Below, piece after piece: positions 50,977 to 59,180 of a DNA stretch of 64,000 nt. Under the pieces are notes generated by a model. It saw nothing but the letters and a program-made list of their open reading frames with translations, ran no database searches and was not told the origin of the DNA. A program made the position numbers and the translations under genes. Within the stretch, counting starts at the first letter, position 1, and each line of letters begins with the position of its first letter. Source of the DNA: DATGPD01 sp031423015 (lineage in GTDB: Bacteria; Planctomycetota; UBA1135; UBA2386); contig JANPER010000090.1 of the NCBI GenBank assembly GCA_031423015.1, positions 95,794-159,793 on the forward strand, read 5' to 3'.

Positions 50977-52170
50977 ATGTCGATGCACTCCTTCTGCGGG
51001 CTGACGCTGGTGACGCTGCACGCTGTTGCAGCGTTGCTGCCATGCGCGGCGCCGCAGACCAACGCGCCGGTGTCGTTCGCCCGAGTCGGCAACTCGGTTT
51101 GGCTGGAGGGGAAGGACGGCCACACCACCGCGGCGATTCGCCAGCTCGAGACACGCACGCAGTTCACGTTCCTCGAGACCGCGCACTTCCGACTTGCCAG
51201 CTCCCTGGCCGACGCCCCTCTGCCGCTTGATCTTGGCCAGCGTCGGCGATTGCAGGATGAACTCGAACTGCTGCGGAGTCGCGGCTACGCGACGCCAACG
51301 CAGCCGCGCATGCTCGACCGCATGCTGCGCGCGCACCTGTATGCCCTGCGCCTCGAGCGCTTGTACGAAGACGTGAGCCGACGTTTCGGCGTCTGCGATG
51401 CTGATTTCCCAACGGCGGCGCCGCGCCGCCGCGATGCCAGCTATCTGGGCGAAGGGCCGTTCTTCGGCATGCGGCAGCGCTTCCTGGTCGTGCTGTGCGA
51501 GAACGAGAGCACGCTCGCGCGCTATTGCGATGCGTTCCTCAAGCGCAACACGAACCACAACGGAGTGCGCCACTTCTTCCGCGAGGAGGGGTGCCTTTTC
51601 TTTGGTGCCGCCGAGATTGGCCAGCAAGCGAGCGTCGCCTCGGACCGCGCACTGAACGCAGCCTTAGCGTACAACTTGACCCACAACCTGGTCGACGCGT
51701 TCAGGTACTACTGGCACGAGATGCCGTTCTGGTTACAGGAGGGCTTTGCCCACTGGCAAAGGCGGCAAGTCGACGACACGACTGACGTGTTCACGTTCTT
51801 GCCCACCGGCCTGCCCGAGAAGAGCCGGCCGATCGATTGGCCGACCAGCGTGCGGGCGCGGACGCAGCTCACCAACTTCACACCCTTACGCGACGTCCTG
51901 CCCTGGCTAGACGATCGCAAGATCGAGTTCGGCGACCACATGGCCATCTGGAGCCGGGTCGACTTTATTCTGCGCCGGCATCCGGCAGCTTTCGGCAAAC
52001 TGATGCACGCCATCAAAGGGCCGGAGATGAAGGGGGCAAGCTTCACGCCAACCGCCGAACGCTTGCTGCAACGCCAACTCGACGCCCTGACCACCGTCCT
52101 CGGCTGGACGCCGGAGGCTTTCGATGCAGAGTGGACCGCCTTCGCCAAGGAGACGTATCCGCGCAAGTGA
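50977..52170 (+). CDS. Secreted gluzincin-like protein with degraded zinc motif
   Basis: A 397-residue protein; the ATG at 50977 gives MSMHSFCGLTLVTLHAVAALLPCAAPQ as signal peptide. The middle (ETAHFRLASSLADAPLPLDL, FLVVLCENESTLARYC, VASDRALNAALAYNLTHNLVDAFRYYWHEMPFWLQEGFAHW) has the layout of peptidase-MA-like gluzincins, in which HExxH is followed by a W-L-x-E-G segment. Here the motif reads HNLVD, so both the catalytic Glu and the second His are lost while the W-L-Q-E-G-F-A helix is kept. It is probably a non-catalytic relative. The C-terminal part (MAIWSRVDFILRRHPAAFGK) is helical. It precedes the CxxC protein by about 200 bases. Confidence 0.6.
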   Translation: MSMHSFCGLTLVTLHAVAALLPCAAPQTNAPVSFARVGNSVWLEGKDGHTTAAIRQLETRTQFTFLETAHFRLASSLADAPLPLDLGQRRRLQDELELLRSRGYATPTQPRMLDRMLRAHLYALRLERLYEDVSRRFGVCDADFPTAAPRRRDASYLGEGPFFGMRQRFLVVLCENESTLARYCDAFLKRNTNHNGVRHFFREEGCLFFGAAEIGQQASVASDRALNAALAYNLTHNLVDAFRYYWHEMPFWLQEGFAHWQRRQVDDTTDVFTFLPTGLPEKSRPIDWPTSVRARTQLTNFTPLRDVLPWLDDRKIEFGDHMAIWSRVDFILRRHPAAFGKLMHAIKGPEMKGASFTPTAERLLQRQLDALTTVLGWTPEAFDAEWTAFAKETYPRK

Positions 52171-52366
52171 GCCGACTCGCCGTGACCTCCCTCGCTGGGC
52201 TGGCTATGCGTATGGCGCCTGTGGCCGCCAACCCGCGGGCCCAGGCACGCTCTTTCAGCACGTCGGCCGGCCGACCGTTCCTTCGACTTTGGACCTCGCT
52301 GGCACACCTGGTGCAACGCAGGCCCGTCTTGTTTGGCCCCTTGGGTTCAGTGACACGGTGTTCGCA

Positions 52367-53422
52367 ATGATGAGTCCAGCCATCCTCTCCCGCGGCTTCG
52401 CGGCAGCTTCGATCCTCTCGGCCTTCCTCCTTTCGACGGCGCTCGCGGCGCAGTGCAACAGCGGCCCGCCCCCCGGTGATCGCAGCGGACCACCCCGCAA
52501 CGGCTTCCGTGGAGCCGCGCCGCCCCCACCCCCCTACACCGGCCCTGGGGATACGTCGCCGTCCAGCCCGGCGTCTCCGGCACCCGCGAGCCCCAACAGT
52601 CCCGGCCCCAACACACCCAGTTCCGCACCCCGCAACCAACCGCGCGGACCGAACACACCGAGGGGAGTCCCCGGCACCGCACCGGTGGTCGGGCCGCGCG
52701 GAGCAGCCATCACGTTCGAGCACCGACGGAACGCGCTCGACCAACTGCGAATCGATTGGGACTATCCGGCATTCCCGCCGGAAACCACGGAGGGGACCAC
52801 GGTCGCACCCAAGGTCTACCGCGCCCTGCCAGTTGAAGTGGCCCTCCAGCGCCTGGCGGGAACGGACCGCAGGCCTCTCCTCGTGTTGCGCGAGTGTTGG
52901 GTCTGCCAAGGCAGCGAAAGCGCGCTTCTCAACACCAAGGAATCGAGTGAGAAGACCCTCCTCTTCGCGCAGTGGTTCCACTGCATCCGCCTCGACGACA
53001 GCGCGCGCCACGAGACGCATCCGTGCTACAAACTGCTGCAAGAGAGCGGCATGCCGCACCTGTTGCTCTGCGAGAGCAATGGCAACACCATGACCCCGCT
53101 CGACGGCAAGCGCCCGCAGAGTCAGCTATGGTCGGCGATGCGCAAGGTCTTGCGCCAGGCCTACACCAAGGACCCGGACCAAGCCATGCGCGAGCTGTTC
53201 AAGGTACTCGCCGAACACGATCATCTCGATAGCCGTGAAGCGGAGGTTTCGGCGCAGTTGCAGTCCAGGCTCGACCAACAGCCCAAGACTTCGCCGGCGG
53301 TGCGTGAGCTCGAGCAGGAACTGGCCCGCATCGCTACGCAGCGCGCGGATCTCGAGAAGCGGCAAGCCGAGATCGCCGACCTCGGCCTGAAGACGCCCAC
53401 GGCAACCGCATCGGGCGGCTGA
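52367..53422 (+). CDS. Exported Pro-rich protein with thioredoxin-like CxxC domain
   Basis: The ATG at 52367 (a second ATG follows at once) gives 351 residues with a signal peptide (FAAASILSAFLLSTALAA). Residues ~28-115 are a Pro/Gly/Ser-rich low-complexity linker. A thioredoxin-like core follows at ~150-265: VALQRLAGTDRRPLLVLREC, CWVC (a CxxC near residue 176), FAQWFHCIRLDDSARHE, MPHLLLCESNGN with a proline before the strand as in the cis-Pro loop. The C-terminus is a charged coiled coil (SPAVRELEQELARIATQRAD, LEKRQAEIADLGLK). It may be an envelope disulfide or redox protein. Its partner is unknown. Confidence 0.6.
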   Translation: MMSPAILSRGFAAASILSAFLLSTALAAQCNSGPPPGDRSGPPRNGFRGAAPPPPPYTGPGDTSPSSPASPAPASPNSPGPNTPSSAPRNQPRGPNTPRGVPGTAPVVGPRGAAITFEHRRNALDQLRIDWDYPAFPPETTEGTTVAPKVYRALPVEVALQRLAGTDRRPLLVLRECWVCQGSESALLNTKESSEKTLLFAQWFHCIRLDDSARHETHPCYKLLQESGMPHLLLCESNGNTMTPLDGKRPQSQLWSAMRKVLRQAYTKDPDQAMRELFKVLAEHDHLDSREAEVSAQLQSRLDQQPKTSPAVRELEQELARIATQRADLEKRQAEIADLGLKTPTATASGG

Positions 53423-53581
53423 GGCACTCGACACCCGGGGCCCCAACAGCGGCTGACCGCCGTGTTGAGGTCCGCGGTCCACGGGCAGTGCGGCCCATAC
53501 CGAGACACCCCCTCACAGTCGGCCGGCTGATCTGCCGAAGGGTGAGACAGCTTGCGCACCTGCAAGCCGAAGGGATCTCAC

Positions 53582-56344
53582 ATGCGTCGTTCTCTTGCCA
53601 CGCGTCTTGCCCCGCGTCGCGCCGCCCTGCTCGCCCTGGCACTCGCCGCGTGCGTCGACCAAAGCGGCCGCGACACCGCGTCCACGGCTCAGTCGTGCAT
53701 GACCTGCCACAATGGCTCGCACGCCGACGACTACGCTGGGCCGGGTCTGGAGAACCCCCATCCCTTCCCCGGCGCCGACAACCTGGCCTGCACCACGTGT
53801 CACGGCGGCAACCCACAAGGTCACGACCGGCTGTCGAGCCACGTGGCTCCCCCGCCGGAGATTGGCGATCGCGAGTATCAGCGCACCAACGCCAAGGCCT
53901 ACTTCAACAAGCTCACGCTGACCGGCCTCGACAAGGTCGCCGACTACAGCGTGGACGGCGTGGCCTACACGGCGCTGGACTACCTACAGTTCGTGAACCC
54001 CGGTGACGTTCGCGTGGCCAAGGCCAATCGCGGCTGCGGACAATGCCATCAGGCACACGCCGAGTGCGTGTACAGCAGCCCGCTTGCCACCGCATCGGGC
54101 TTCCTGTCGGGCGCGACATTCTCGATTGGCGTCGACAACCAAGTGCCCGAGAACCGCGGCCTCTACGAAGACACCGCTGCCGACGTGGCGTTCCGCGTCA
54201 TCGACGATCCGCGCTTCCGCTTCAGCCTGAACACCGTCGGCGCGGTCCGTCGGCTCAACGAGTTCCCGGTGTACAGCAAGCACAACGACACGGGCCCGAT
54301 GGCCATCCATCGCAACCCTGCCTACGACGCGGCCAACCTGACGCAGCACCAGCGATCCGACGGGCGCGCAGTCACCGACTCGCCGCTCGCCAACTTGATG
54401 CACGAGCAGATCGCCTTCACCTGCGGCGATTGCCATCTCGGCAGCGCCGGTGCGAACAACCGCGCGGGCGACTACCGTTCGTCGGGCTGCACGGCGTGTC
54501 ACATGCCGTACAGCCTTGGCGGGCGCAGCGGCAGTCGCGACCCCAACGTCAACAAGCTCGAGCCACTGGACCCAGACGACATCGACGAGCCGGAACGACC
54601 ACACGTGCGGAGCCACAAGATCCGCAACGTGGCCAAGGCACTGCCCAACGGCCAGACCGTGCAGGGCATCGACGATCACACCTGCGCCGGCTGTCACCAG
54701 GGAAGCAACCGCACGGTCCTGCAATACTGGGGCATCCGCCTGGACCAGAACCAAGACCTGCGCAACGGCCTCCAGTATCCGGCCAACCCGGTGTCGTTCG
54801 AGAACACCGCGCGCGACAGCAAGCTCTTCGATGCCGCGGTCGGCAACCGCACCTTCAACGGCCGCAACGCCAACCAGTACATCGCCAAGGAAGACTACGA
54901 CGGCGACGGCCGCGACGACACGCCCGCCGACGTGCACCACGAGGCCGGCATGGGTTGCATCGACTGCCACGGCAGTCATGACTTGCACGGCGGTGACGTG
55001 AACAATCCGTCGGCCAATCGCACGTGGAGTCACATGGAGCAGGCCGTCGCCATCCGTTGCGAAAGCTGCCACGGCACGCTCGACGCGTATGCAGAAACCA
55101 CGCCCAACACGACCTACGCCGGCACGCCGGCCGACGTCATCGTCGATCGCAAGAGTGTCGCGCAGCGCCACGTCGCGCGGGATGCGGACGGCAGCTACTG
55201 GCTCACCAGCCGGCTCTCCGGCCGGCGCCACTACGTGCCGCAGACGCGCGACGTGGTGGTGAACAACGGCAAGCTACACCCGACGACGGGCCAGCCGCTC
55301 TACACCGCCAAGGCGTCCTACGCGATGGGGCGCGATGACGGCGACCCGAGCAACGGCCTTGGGCCGACGCAAGCCGGTGTGCCGCCTGATGGTTTTTGCC
55401 ACTCCGACTCGATGAGCTGCGTGTCGTGCCACGCGGCGTGGACCAACACCTGCATGGGCTGCCACTTGAAGGGCGAGTACAACACCGGCAACAACTTCAG
55501 CAACATCACCGGCGATCGCATCGTCTACAAGCAGCGCAACGCCGACTTCACTTACATCTCGCCGCTGTTCTTCCAGCTCGGCATCAATGCCGACAACAAG
55601 ATCACGCAGATCAGCTCGAACACCAAGGTGTTCTATCAGTGGCGCGACCGCAACGGCCAGTTCTCACGCGTGTTCGCGTTCACCGATCGCAAGGGTCTGG
55701 GCAACAGCAGCGGGATCGGCGCGTTGGGTCACAATGTGATCATGGCGCACTCGATCCGCGGCCGTGTAACGCCGCAGAACGAGGGCCCGCGCTACTGCGT
55801 CGCGTGCCACCTGACCGACGAGGGCCTCACCAACTACGGCACGCAATACAACGCGTTCCGCGCCGCGATGGCGACCGACGACTTCGCCGCTCTCGACTTC
55901 AACTTGCTGCAAACGCACTTCGGCCGCAATCCCAGCAACCAGCTCAACTCGCCCCTATTCGTGCACATGGTGGCTGGCCTCGGCAGCGGCGTGTTCCTGT
56001 TCAACGAGAATGGCGGACCGGTGAACCCGTTGGACACCAACCCTAATCGCTTTGGCTCCGAAGGCGTCGCCCCGGCGAGCAACTTCAACGTCGCCAACGT
56101 GGCTCTCAACCTCGACAAGATCGTGCGTCCCGACGGCCTGCCGCTCTCTTCGAACGCGCACATGCTGCTGGCGCCGGGCGCCGGGCCCAACCGTCGCGAC
56201 GGCGCGCCGAACCCGAACATGTGTGGGCCGCTTGGCGCGACGTTGATTCGCAGGCTGACCGACCCAGCGACCGGCATCGTGCTCAACTCGTGGCTCGACG
56301 CCAACGGCAGAAACGGCGGACAGGCTGGAACCTACGTGCGTTAG
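53582..56344 (+). CDS. Eleven-haem c-type cytochrome lipoprotein
   Basis: A 920-residue lipoprotein. The ATG at 53582 has GAAGGGA upstream and starts ALLALALAAC, with lipobox Cys at residue 24. Eleven CxxCH haem-binding motifs are spread through it: CMTCH (residues 39-43), CTTCH, CGQCH, CGDCH, CTACH, CAGCH, CIDCH, CESCH, CVSCH, CMGCH and CVACH. Many are in pairs, with extra His residues that may serve as distal ligands. It should be translocated unfolded, haem-loaded in the periplasm and anchored to a membrane, acting as an electron-transfer relay or a reductase. No partner beta-barrel or quinol-oxidase gene is adjacent; the cupredoxin at 58018 is a possible electron partner. The substrate cannot be told from the sequence. 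Confidence 0.93.
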   Translation: MRRSLATRLAPRRAALLALALAACVDQSGRDTASTAQSCMTCHNGSHADDYAGPGLENPHPFPGADNLACTTCHGGNPQGHDRLSSHVAPPPEIGDREYQRTNAKAYFNKLTLTGLDKVADYSVDGVAYTALDYLQFVNPGDVRVAKANRGCGQCHQAHAECVYSSPLATASGFLSGATFSIGVDNQVPENRGLYEDTAADVAFRVIDDPRFRFSLNTVGAVRRLNEFPVYSKHNDTGPMAIHRNPAYDAANLTQHQRSDGRAVTDSPLANLMHEQIAFTCGDCHLGSAGANNRAGDYRSSGCTACHMPYSLGGRSGSRDPNVNKLEPLDPDDIDEPERPHVRSHKIRNVAKALPNGQTVQGIDDHTCAGCHQGSNRTVLQYWGIRLDQNQDLRNGLQYPANPVSFENTARDSKLFDAAVGNRTFNGRNANQYIAKEDYDGDGRDDTPADVHHEAGMGCIDCHGSHDLHGGDVNNPSANRTWSHMEQAVAIRCESCHGTLDAYAETTPNTTYAGTPADVIVDRKSVAQRHVARDADGSYWLTSRLSGRRHYVPQTRDVVVNNGKLHPTTGQPLYTAKASYAMGRDDGDPSNGLGPTQAGVPPDGFCHSDSMSCVSCHAAWTNTCMGCHLKGEYNTGNNFSNITGDRIVYKQRNADFTYISPLFFQLGINADNKITQISSNTKVFYQWRDRNGQFSRVFAFTDRKGLGNSSGIGALGHNVIMAHSIRGRVTPQNEGPRYCVACHLTDEGLTNYGTQYNAFRAAMATDDFAALDFNLLQTHFGRNPSNQLNSPLFVHMVAGLGSGVFLFNENGGPVNPLDTNPNRFGSEGVAPASNFNVANVALNLDKIVRPDGLPLSSNAHMLLAPGAGPNRRDGAPNPNMCGPLGATLIRRLTDPATGIVLNSWLDANGRNGGQAGTYVR

Positions 56345-56397
56345 TCCGTCGGCACACATTCCCTCGGCTATCGCGGCCGTGCGCCCGACCACCAGAA

Positions 56398-57825
56398 CTA
56401 ATGCGCTTCCATCTCACGCCCCACGGCTTCGTCTTCGCCGCGACGCAGATAGCGCGCGATGGTCGGCCGCGAGATGCCGAGCATGCGCGCCGCGGCACTC
56501 TGGTTGTTCTGCACGCGTCGCAGCGCCTCGTCGACTGCGCTTTCGTCGACCTCGCGCAGCGTGGGCATCGGGAAGGGGAATGCGATGCGATCCGGCCGCG
56601 CCGCTGCGTCGACGACGGCTCGATGCGACTCCATTTGCTCCAAGAACAGTCGGATCGGCATGGCGCCATGCGTGTCGTGGCGCGCCACGGCGGTGAACAC
56701 CATCGCCTGCAGCTCGCGCACGTTGCCGGGAAAGTGATAGTTGGAGAGGTCCAAGAACACCTCCGGCGGGATCGTCGGCTTGGGCATGCCCAGGTCCTTG
56801 GCAGCCTCGCCCAAGAAGCGATCGAGCAGCAGCGGCAGGTCGCCCAGTCGATCGCGCAGCGGCGGCACTTGCACATGGTACGCGCGCAACCGGTAGTAGA
56901 GGTCTTGGCGCAGCGTGGCCGGATCCTTCTGCGTGGCCGCGACGATGCGGGCGCGCATGCGCTTCATGGTGTCGCTGCCCAACGGGAAGTACTCGCGCTC
57001 TTGGATCAGGCGCAGCAGCTTGATCTGCGACGGCTCCGATAGGTCGCCGATCTCGTCGAGAAAGAGCGTGCCGTCGCCAGCCCGCTCGATCATGCCCGGC
57101 CGCGACGTAGTCGCTCCGGTGTAGGCGCCTGCCTCATGGCCAAACAGCGTGTCGGCGAACAGAGCGTCGTCGAGTCCCGCCACGTTCACGGCGACGAACG
57201 GGCCGCTGCGCTGGCTGGCGCGATGCAAGGCGCGCGCGATCAGTTCCTTGCCCGTTCCCGTTTGACCGATGATCAGCACCGGGTGGCTGCCGCGCGACAC
57301 GGCTTCCAAGTATTGGAACATGCGCAGCATCCCGGGGTCTGCCGTGGTGATCTCGGCGAAGGCGCTCGGCGTCGCCATGCTCTGCGACAAGAACTGCTCG
57401 CGGAGCCGCTGCGCCTCGTAGCGCAACGCACTCTGCTCCATCGTCTTGGCTACCGCGGAGGTCAGCTGGTCGGCCTCCACGGGCTTTATGATGTAGTCGG
57501 TGGCGCCGAGGCGCCCGCAACGCACTGCCGACTGCACGGCGATGTCCGCGGTCACCACGATCACCGGCACCCCCGGCTGCTCCCTGGCGATGCGCACCAG
57601 CAAGTCCTCGCCTCGCAGATGGGGCATACTGAGGTCCAGCAGCACGAGGTTGACACGATGCGTCTGCATCAGTGACATGGCGTTGCGGCTGTCGTTGCAC
57701 AGAACGAGGTGCTCGTAGCCGTGCGATCGCAGGACCCGCCGCATGCCTTGCAGGGCCGATTCCTCGTCGTCCACGATCAAGATCGAGAACTTGTCGGCGC
57801 TCGCCGAGTCCCGCGCGTCGTGCAT
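56398..57825 (-). CDS. NtrC-family sigma-54-dependent response regulator
   Basis: A 475-residue regulator. The receiver domain is at ~12-130 (ILIVDDEESALQG, phospho-Asp in LVLLDLSMPH, KPVEA). The AAA+ sigma-54-activation domain is at ~150-385: Walker A GQTGTGKE, GAYTGA (the loop that contacts sigma-54), Walker B GTLFLDEIGD, RLRAYHVQVPPLRDR and FPGNVRELQ. A Fis-type helix-turn-helix at the C-terminus (VDEALRRVQNNQSAAARMLG, ISRPTIARYL) binds DNA. No kinase gene is next to it. It is convergent with the multihaem cytochrome and divergent from the cupredoxin gene, so it may control either; this is inference, since no sigma-54 promoter was identified there. Confidence 0.92.
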   Translation of the reverse strand: MHDARDSASADKFSILIVDDEESALQGMRRVLRSHGYEHLVLCNDSRNAMSLMQTHRVNLVLLDLSMPHLRGEDLLVRIAREQPGVPVIVVTADIAVQSAVRCGRLGATDYIIKPVEADQLTSAVAKTMEQSALRYEAQRLREQFLSQSMATPSAFAEITTADPGMLRMFQYLEAVSRGSHPVLIIGQTGTGKELIARALHRASQRSGPFVAVNVAGLDDALFADTLFGHEAGAYTGATTSRPGMIERAGDGTLFLDEIGDLSEPSQIKLLRLIQEREYFPLGSDTMKRMRARIVAATQKDPATLRQDLYYRLRAYHVQVPPLRDRLGDLPLLLDRFLGEAAKDLGMPKPTIPPEVFLDLSNYHFPGNVRELQAMVFTAVARHDTHGAMPIRLFLEQMESHRAVVDAAARPDRIAFPFPMPTLREVDESAVDEALRRVQNNQSAAARMLGISRPTIARYLRRGEDEAVGREMEAH

Positions 57826-58017
57826 TGACTGGCTACCATATCGCCGCCAAACACCAACGCCGGCCCATGCTTGGCGAAATCCGGGATCGGTTGCGGCGTT
57901 TGGTTGGTGATCATTGAGCCGCCGTCGGCGACAACCGTCGACTGTCGTTCACGAGAATCAACGTCGCCCCTAGCCTGCCGCCAAGACCCCCGCGGCGTCC
58001 CGTCCCTTGGAGCAATC

Positions 58018-58536
58018 ATGTTCGCACAACGTGCCATCGCCCTCGTCCTGATCGCAACTCTCGCTGGCTGCACCTCGGAGCCGGCCAAGCCTGCTGCCGC
58101 CGGCACGCCTCCCCCCACCACGCCGCCGGCAGCCGCCCCCGACGCGAATGTGGCGACCTTCACCGTGCAGGGCAACGATGCAATGCAGTACGACGTCAAG
58201 CAAATCGACGTCAAGGTCGGCCAGCGCGTTCGGATCACGCTGAAAAACGTCGGGGCGCTGCCCAAGGCGGCGATGGGCCACAACCTCGTGGTCCTGCGCA
58301 AGGGCGTGACCCTCGACCAGTTCGTGGCCAAGGTCATGGCCCCCTTGGGCACGCCCGAAAATGAGTACTTGCCCGAGGCGGCAAAGAAGGACGTGCTCGC
58401 GCACACCAAGCAACTCGGGCCCGGAGAGTCGGACAGCATCGAGTTCACCGCGCCCGGCCTGCCGGCGGAATTGGTCTACGTGTGCACGTTCCCTGGCCAC
58501 TTCGCCATCATGAACGGCAAGATCTCGGTGAAGTGA
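58018..58536 (+). CDS. Azurin/plastocyanin-type cupredoxin lipoprotein
   Basis: A 172-residue blue-copper protein. GGAG lies five bases before the ATG at 58018. Lipobox IATLAGC puts the acylated Cys at residue 18, followed by a Pro/Ala linker and the cupredoxin fold (ANVATFTVQGNDAMQYDVKQ). Copper ligands are in place: His in GHNLVVLRKG, then Cys, His and Met in VYVCTFPGHFAIMNG, the azurin spacing. MGHNLVV and LAHTKQLGPGESDS are typical azurin segments. It is a one-electron carrier on the periplasmic face, probably serving a cytochrome such as the 11-haem protein 1.7 kb upstream. The divergent sigma-54 activator may regulate it. Confidence 0.93.
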   Translation: MFAQRAIALVLIATLAGCTSEPAKPAAAGTPPPTTPPAAAPDANVATFTVQGNDAMQYDVKQIDVKVGQRVRITLKNVGALPKAAMGHNLVVLRKGVTLDQFVAKVMAPLGTPENEYLPEAAKKDVLAHTKQLGPGESDSIEFTAPGLPAELVYVCTFPGHFAIMNGKISVK

Positions 58537-58574
58537 GGCTGCCGCTCGCGACGTAGCCGCCGCGCTGCGTTCGA

Positions 58575-59072
58575 TCAGTCTCCGTCCAACGCCGCGTCGA
58601 TGATGTCGATCGCGGCACGCACGCCGGCGCGCAGACGATCCATCTCAACCGTGTGGTCGGCCTGGTAGCGGCGCAAGGCGCTGATCAGCGGGCTCTCCGC
58701 GCCGGCGGCCTGCGTGCTGGCAAGGGCCTCGGTCAACTTGGCGAGCGGACCATTGCTGGCCTCGCTTTCGAACGGCGCGCCTTTGCGTGCGCGCGGCGGC
58801 GACGGCTTCTCCAGCCCGAGCAACACGCGCGCTGAGTGGTGCGACCGCCCGCTCAAGGGCACACGGTGCAATGCGGCCTCGTCCTTGAAGTCGCGGAGCC
58901 TGATATCGGGATTCTGTTGCAACTTGAGGATGCAGAACAACACACCGTCGCTGGCGCCGGCGTACCGTTGGCGCAAGCCGTTGAAGATCTGCGCCCATTC
59001 GTCGAGGGCCGCCGGTGCAGGCGCACTCGGCACGGGGTCGACGAGTTCGTTCATCGAAAATTCGGAGTCCAA
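58575..59072 (-). CDS. Hypothetical protein, helical
   Basis: A 165-residue protein of unrecognised family. The first ATG is at 59072; a second at 59054 (MNELVDPVPS) is also possible. It has no signal peptide or membrane span. After an Ala/Pro-rich start, the middle reads DEWAQIFNGLRQRYAGASDG, VLFCILKLQQNPDIRLRDFK and HRVPLSGRSHHSARVLLGLE, and the C-terminal third is helical (LISALRRYQADHTVEMDRLR, AGVRAAIDIIDAALDGD). SGRSHHSARVL followed by a basic linker may suggest nucleic-acid binding, but this is weak. It is divergent from the SGNH/IPT gene and convergent with the cupredoxin gene. Confidence 0.5.
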   Translation of the reverse strand: MDSEFSMNELVDPVPSAPAPAALDEWAQIFNGLRQRYAGASDGVLFCILKLQQNPDIRLRDFKDEAALHRVPLSGRSHHSARVLLGLEKPSPPRARKGAPFESEASNGPLAKLTEALASTQAAGAESPLISALRRYQADHTVEMDRLRAGVRAAIDIIDAALDGD

Positions 59073-59180
59073 GGGTTACCTAGCCATAGAGGGCGACGCA
59101 GTGTAGCGGGCATTCGCGCCACACAACATCGAGCGCAAGACAACCTCGCAAATCGATTGCGCCACTGCGAGGATGCGCCC

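Noticed and set aside
57826..58017. Sigma-54 promoter upstream of the cupredoxin
   Set aside because: No convincing TGGCAC-N5-TTGC pattern could be found by eye despite the neighbouring GAYTGA-type activator.
58836..59180. Longer start for the SGNH/IPT protein
   Set aside because: It overlaps the divergent gene, and the TTG at 59181 has a good ribosome-binding site and begins the membrane anchor.
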